Shown here: piece after piece, positions 58,086 to 64,000 of the stretch
Layout: the number at the start of each line of letters is the position of its first letter
Numbering within the stretch: position 1 is the first letter of the stretch
Assembly (NCBI GenBank): GCA_009617715.1
Contig: VTFK01000008.1
Span: 2,604,001-2,668,000 of the forward strand
Origin: Plectrocnemia conspersa
Lineage: Eukaryota > Arthropoda > Insecta > Trichoptera > Polycentropodidae
Reading direction: 5' to 3'
DNA length: 64,000 nucleotides
Made by a program: the position numbers and the translations under genes
Notes under the pieces: model-generated
Seen by the model: only the letters and a program-made list of their open reading frames with translations
The model's database searches: none
What the model was told of the DNA's origin: nothing

Positions 58086-61000
58086 CTGAAATTGTAATAT
58101 AAAAAATTCATATAGGTCGAATGTAAATAACGTTCATTAATGCGACGCATATCGATAGCATATACGTTATAATTATAATTGCCCGTGAATTTATACGAGA
58201 TTTCTACGCTAAATGATAATATACCCGATAACAATAAATCAAGTGTACCCTCTTAGGCTATTTATAATCATTGATTAAACAATAATATAATGTTTACGAT
58301 CGAGCGAATAAAACGTAATCGTTAAACACTCGTAAAAATATATTATTTTGCAACTGAAAATAACGTTTAATTACTTAATTGAAAAGCATTTGAAAGTCTT
58401 GATATTTTATTTGCGTTAATTAAATGACACTTCGAAATTGAAAGAGTCAAACGAGGCTTTGTCTCCTCGGGAATAAATTGCTTCTTAACAAGTTGAAATA
58501 TCAATTATTAAAGTTTTCCACAATCGACTGGTGTCAAAGTTGGGAGCACAAATTTTGTATAAAATGTAAGTTTTATAAAAAAATAATTAAATACTTTTAC
58601 ATGATAGTATGATAGATGAAAGGATTAAATAGACCGGATAGTTTATTAAGTTATAAAAGCAGTCGGGAAGTTTGTATTGAATTTGCAGGAAAGCAATGTA
58701 CAATATATCAAATTATTTAGAATTTATAGCATGAATGCGAACTTGATTTAAACCTAAGAAAATTGGTTCATTTCATTCGTTATTCGTTCTCTATTGAGTT
58801 AATACTTGAAATAAAATAAATTGTCTACAATAATATATTTTACGGAGACATATACTTTTTATATTTTAAAAATGGCTTTCATGTGATATACTCAAAAGGA
58901 ATCCTCATAAACTTTAGTACACACATTCATGTGGCTATTTTTTATTCATGATTGTATTTTCAAGCTTTTTAGATAAAATCCACATATTGTATATATGCTA
59001 CTGTTATACAATTTATTTATAAATTGTAGAATACATGTATCTTTGTAAAATAATTTGGTCTATATACATAAAAAAATTAACAAATTTTCAACAAACCATA
59101 TCAATATTTTTTTACATTGATTATTATTAAGATATATATAAGAAAATAAATATTATTTTATATTGATATTATATAGTCTAAAAATAATTTGATTTTAAAA
59201 ACGACATTGAAATTTTACACGTTTTATAAAATACAACATCAAAATTATTACTTTTTAAATTTAAATATGTATAATGAATAAATTTTTCATTAGTAATAAA
59301 TATAGAAAACATTCGATTTATTTACACTATTTTTCTTTATTTAAATTTTAAATTACATAGAAATACCACTCAAGCTTTAATTTTATATATATATATTAAT
59401 AATTATTCTTTATTTATCTTATTTTATAAATATTATAGGCAAACTTGATGTAGCGAAGAGAAGTTTTACGATTCAATTTTACGTATATTGTATGTTTTGC
59501 TTAAATTAATACTTATTTAACGATACTGTAAAACCTTTATGCAAAATATGTTTTAAAATTACAATTATTTCCATTCAAATCTATAACATATAAAATGCTA
59601 TATTATTTTTAAGTCCTCTTTATAACTTTCAAGTACTTTTATTTTATTAAAGCAAAATGGTATGGAACCATAAAAATTTAATACTGGAAATTTTAATTAA
59701 AATTATATTTTTATAACCATTTTGAGACCGGGGTCTATAAAATAAATTCCAAATTTTTTTTTAACTTATTTTTTTATAAAGAATATATTTTTTTACATTA
59801 TAACTAAAAACAGATTTCAATTTACTTTATTTTAAAAGAAATTTAACTACCTTTGTGAATTGTTAATTGTATCTTATTCTACCAACCTTATTTATTATAA
59901 AGTATTTTTAATTATTTTTCAACCAGCCTCAAGTAAAGATCTTTAAAATGCTCTGTAAAACGCACAAAGTCGTACTACGTATCCAACTGATTTTAAAATA
60001 CAATATGTTGTTTGCTTAAACTAAAAGTGTATCACCTAAGACAATAATATTTCGTAATACGCATGTCTCCAATTACGTCATAATTGTAAGTAAATTTAAC
60101 ACTTACATGTCATGAGTCATTTGAGTAATACATTCTTAAAGCAACCAGAGTATATACAAATAAATAGAGATGATGTGTGTGATTGTATGTTAGAACAATA
60201 ACAGTAAAAATGAAAGCGATTTTTTTTTATCTAGTTGATAATATATTTTTTTGTTACTGATAAGATTATTATCTTCTATAGGAAATGATAAACTGTCATA
60301 AATCTAAAAAAGTAAAAAAAAAATTAAATTCCTATCCTATTTTTAGTCAGTTTGCAGATGAACTCATTAAAAAAAAAAAAAAAAAAAAATATTTTTTTAT
60401 AGGCGTTAAAGGATCGATAAACTTTGTGCTTTCACAAATGGCATCTATCTTTAAAACTGTTTTTATAAACAAGAAAACGTTGCAAAACGGTTAAACGATT
60501 TTAAAGCATGGAAAAAGATCATCTGTTACTTATTCAAAAACTATTTGCTAAGCATTTTACGATAGATGTGAATAATGTCAAAAAGTGTCTATAACTGTTA
60601 TTTGTAAAACATTTACTAATAGTTTAATTTTCTGGTCAAGAAATTAGGTAAAAATAAATAAGTATAAATTATTAATTGAGACGCATATATTATTTTTTGC
60701 CGACACATTTGGTTTATTGAAGATGCTGTGCCAGAGGACCCTGCAAGATTTATAGGGCACTTCCTAAACTTCGCACGCATTAAATTTGTAAACAAGGTAT
60801 ATATGTCATCGTTTAGTTGTCAAGAGCTGTAAAAGCTTTTAAAACTGTGCACGACGTAGCGATAAAAAAACCACTGACTTCGTAACAATTTATCTATAAT
60901 ATTTAAACTCAGTTATAAACATAAGAACAAAGCACGGAAATCTACTAAACCCTAAAGACAGTATCACAATTACTTTTTTTTATCAAAATTATTGATGTTT

Positions 61001-63180
61001 TTGTTTTAAAAATGAAATAAAACCATTTCTCAAAAGCTTTACAAAAAAATTTTATTTCTACAGTTAAATAAATTTTTCATATACATAGATCAATCAACTA
61101 ATTTGCTTTAATCTTAACAAATTTATTTTGTGTTTAGATTACGAGCGTTCAAATACAATTTTAATTTATGCAATTTTGGTATTGAGCATTATTTTATTGT
61201 TATTCGACCTTTTGTCAAAATGCGTTGCAATTTCCTTTACACAAGTGCGAATGATCTTATATTTAACTGTGAATTTAGGTGAACTTTTTATAATCATATA
61301 TCGATTACAAAGGACTATGAAGAATAATTGATCCCAAAATGAATAATAACTCTCAATAAATATTTATGAACTTTTTGACTGTTTATAATGCTAATTTAGA
61401 ATAACACTCGTTATTTCACATTATAATCCACAATATATTTTTAGTCTGCTCCTGCATTGCAGACAAATTTCACGAATTCCAGCAGTCAAACAGAACCGTC
61501 GTTACACGACAAAAGAATGACAATAAAGCCACGCTGTCGACAAGGGGTTAAAAGTTCACATCGTTAAAGTCGAAATTTATGTTTTGGCGTGAAATAAAAA
61601 GCATTTCAACCTTTTGCATTCGTATATGTGTACCTCTAATACACCGAACGAAAGTGTGGCGGATGAATGAACATATACACAACCCCCAGGGGTGAAATAA
61701 GGGATCATAAAAGGAGCCGCTTACGTGTGATTCGCGTAAAATTAACGGCCGATACGCACAAACCCGTCTAAATTTGATCCTTTGAAGGTTTCGGTGTGTA
61801 TTAGAATTCATGTTTAATACGGGTAGGATAACGGGTTTAATTAAATGATGAGCGACTCGCAATCACGACTGTATAAATGAACATTCTATACAATCATTCC
61901 AGTACATCCTTCTAAATTATATTGGTAATAATGTAATATTAGCAGTCCCAGTGGAATCTAAAATTAAAGGGACCGCTACATGAATCAACATACATATATT
62001 ATGTATACCGCGTGACTCAAATACCATATTAATTTTACTGGTATTATGTAAAAAAATTTAGTGAAAAATTGTGCTAATGAAATAATGTACAGCACTATTT
62101 TTTTAAATTAGTATTATGTGTTTATTCAACGACTCGAATTGTTTTTATTACAATTATTAAAAAAATGTAATGAAATGTGACATGGTTGTTTCTCCAAGCA
62201 TTCCTGGAGTATTTTTTTTTGCTAAAGAGCTCATGCGCTTGAGACATATTATCTTTTTTTTTTCTCGTGTGGGTCGCTCATGATTCCATCAACTGGAATA
62301 TAAGTCAAATATTGCGTTTAGGAATTTGTTTATCTAGGCGGAACCCAAAATATATTAAGATACATAAGAAGACCAACGTGGCGAACGTAGTACATATGAA
62401 TAAATAATAAATATGGTTTGAGATTTTATCCTTTTTTTTCAGATAAAATAATAAAATGTAATAATTCTTTAAAAGTTAAGTACTACTCCAACATATTAAT
62501 TTTAATAAATATACTAATTTACTTATGCTTGATACATAATTTACAGTTACATAATATAAAAAGAGCTGTTTTTATTTTATTTCGCAAATTTACAATACAA
62601 ATTATTTAACTACTTTTTATATTGTTTACATACACCGTAAAATCGTTGATATCAACAGGAGAGAAAAAATAAGTATTAAAATAAAGATTATCTCCCTGTA
62701 TAATTAAACTTCTTAAAAACATTCATTGCTATTAAAATATATATGTACTCGGAAAAATAAGTTGCTACTTTTAAGTTATCGTTTTTATGTAAAATGGGAT
62801 TATTTTTAACAAAATTTATACGCAATAAAATATGTTTTACTGTTCGCAATTGTGAACAGTTATATACAAAAATTATGTTTTTTAATGCTTTGTATATATT
62901 TTATTGTTAATTAAATAATTTTATTTTTAATGGCCATCTTGCAATCTCATTGTCATAAATCAACGATTAGTTAATCTATGTTGATGCATGAAAAATGTAT
63001 TTTAAAATAAAAAATATAAAAAATATAAATCATTTGATTAAATAAATTATATTTTTACATTATTGACGGTCTTTTATTTTTTGGCCAGCATTGTCGGATA
63101 AGAAAAGAAACTATTAAGTTTTGATGCAAATAATGTATCCAGAGCTGTTTTACTCCCCTGTTCCATTTCTATTATTTTAT
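58086..63180. other. Gene-poor 3' end of the window
   Basis: It should contain the promoter and non-coding first exon of the 520-aa gene, but no TATA box or initiator was identified. A GC-richer island at 61,440-61,880 has CACCCCTGGGGGTTGTG (reverse strand) and a 104-codon frame without a known product. A 67-codon frame at 61,128-61,331 follows a TTTTGTGTTTAG acceptor-like string and encodes two hydrophobic segments. It might be a lone terminal exon or chance. Poly-A of about 20 bases lies near 60,370. Confidence 0.4.
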
Positions 63181-63189
63181 AAATTTAAA

Positions 63190-63390
63190 ATACGTAAAAA
63201 TAGAAAGAGACAAGTCAGAAGAATAAGATGGATGCTATAAAACATCCCAGTTGAGCTCCTTTAATTTATGCTGTGTCATCATTGCAGAATAAAGCCGCGC
63301 ATTGTCGTGTTGAAAAACGACACCATTGCGATTGATTAGTTCATGACATTTTGCTATGAGTACCGAATTTAATATTTGCAGTTATACACA
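63190..63390 (-). mobile_element. Degenerate mariner transposase fragment
   Basis: The reverse strand gives CHELINRNGVVFQHDNARLY, SAMMTQHKLKELNWDVL and HPSYSSDLS. Irritans-type mariners have LINRKGVVFHHDNARPHTS, QKL-ELGWEVL and HPPYSPDLAPSDYHLF here. The second catalytic D (HDNAR) is present but a stop follows the DVL. This is a different mariner lineage from the 21.6-kb and 43-kb copies. Confidence 0.75.
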
Positions 63391-64000
63391 AAATATATCA
63401 ACATTTTATTTGGTTAGCACCTTTACCGTACACATCACATATGAATTTGATTGGGGCTTTTATAAATTTAAAAAATAAATAGTGTGGAAAATGACATTTT
63501 AAAAATTTACAAAGGCTCTTTTTAGCTCAACTACATAATCTAAAAGACGTGTTAAATTTGTTTTTTTTTTATATAATACAAAACATAAAAATTTAGCCGA
63601 GGTACTTGGTTCATAGAAAAAATGTTTTTCGATTATTCATATTATTTTTATCAGTTATATATGGGTTAACTATCTGGGGTACCTCAAAACAGTAAGAGAT
63701 CGACCGCCGTCCATGTACGGCGATACTCCTCAAAAGGTCAAATGTGGTGGCAATACTTTTATTTCTTAAAGTGTTTAGCAAAACCCAATATTTGTATATT
63801 TTTTTTTTTTTGATATGTATTTTAACTCGATTTTTATTTTAAGTGATATATAGCGTATTATAAATTTTATTGAACTATTAAATTTAATAAACCATATTTT
63901 TTATTTAATTACTATTATATATAATTGAAATGAATTTATTTGTGTAGCGGCTAAAAATTTGAGAGAGAGTTAACGTGAGCAAGATTATTAGTCAGGAGCA
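63391..64000. other. No gene seen
   Basis: A+T-rich sequence to the end of the window. A short GC-richer patch at 63,690-63,730 has no assignable feature. Confidence 0.35.

Overview
The window is animal nuclear DNA, almost certainly from an insect. It is strongly AT-rich and its genes are split by short GT-AG introns. The predicted proteins are plain eukaryotic families, and the intergenic space is full of decayed arthropod-type transposons: mariner, Tigger/pogo, hAT and piggyBac-like MITEs, RTE- and CR1/Jockey-like retroposons, and tRNA-derived SINEs. I cannot fix the order from sequence alone. There is no bacterial or organellar signature.

Layout. Positions 1-26,100 hold no convincing protein-coding gene. 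This part is a desert of A+T-rich sequence, transposon remnants and several GC-richer islands of 200-600 bp that look like conserved non-coding or regulatory DNA. Positions 26,106-30,547 hold two minus-strand housekeeping genes with complete exon models: AAR2 (U5 snRNP assembly factor, 5 exons, 419 aa) and, upstream of it, PCID2 (TREX-2/mRNA-export PCI protein, 3 coding exons, 396 aa). Positions 32,179-42,192 hold a plus-strand gene. Four small exons encode an acidic, lysine/glutamate-rich N-terminus of 76 aa and end in phase 0. They can be joined either to a single exon encoding a catalytically dead KRBA2/SCAND3-like integrase (35,546-36,571) or to a two-exon tail with ten C2H2/C2HC zinc fingers (41,096-42,192). 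Positions 45,194-58,077 hold a minus-strand gene of 13 coding exons (520 aa) that I cannot assign to a named family; its 7.7-kb first intron is packed with transposon debris. Positions 58,100-64,000 are again gene-poor.

The most interesting point is the locus at 32-42 kb: one N-terminus with two mutually exclusive C-terminal modules, one from a transposon-type integrase that has lost its catalytic residues and one a zinc-finger array. The splice acceptor of the zinc-finger branch appears to lie at the edge of a dispersed repeat. Other points are a TTAA-flanked 105-bp piggyBac-like MITE nested in a 909-bp inverted-repeat element, an hAT MITE with a perfect 8-bp target duplication, several perfect short hairpins, and an in-frame alternative acceptor in the 520-aa gene. 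All exon models come from reading ORFs, splice sites and phase by eye; none was tested against transcripts.
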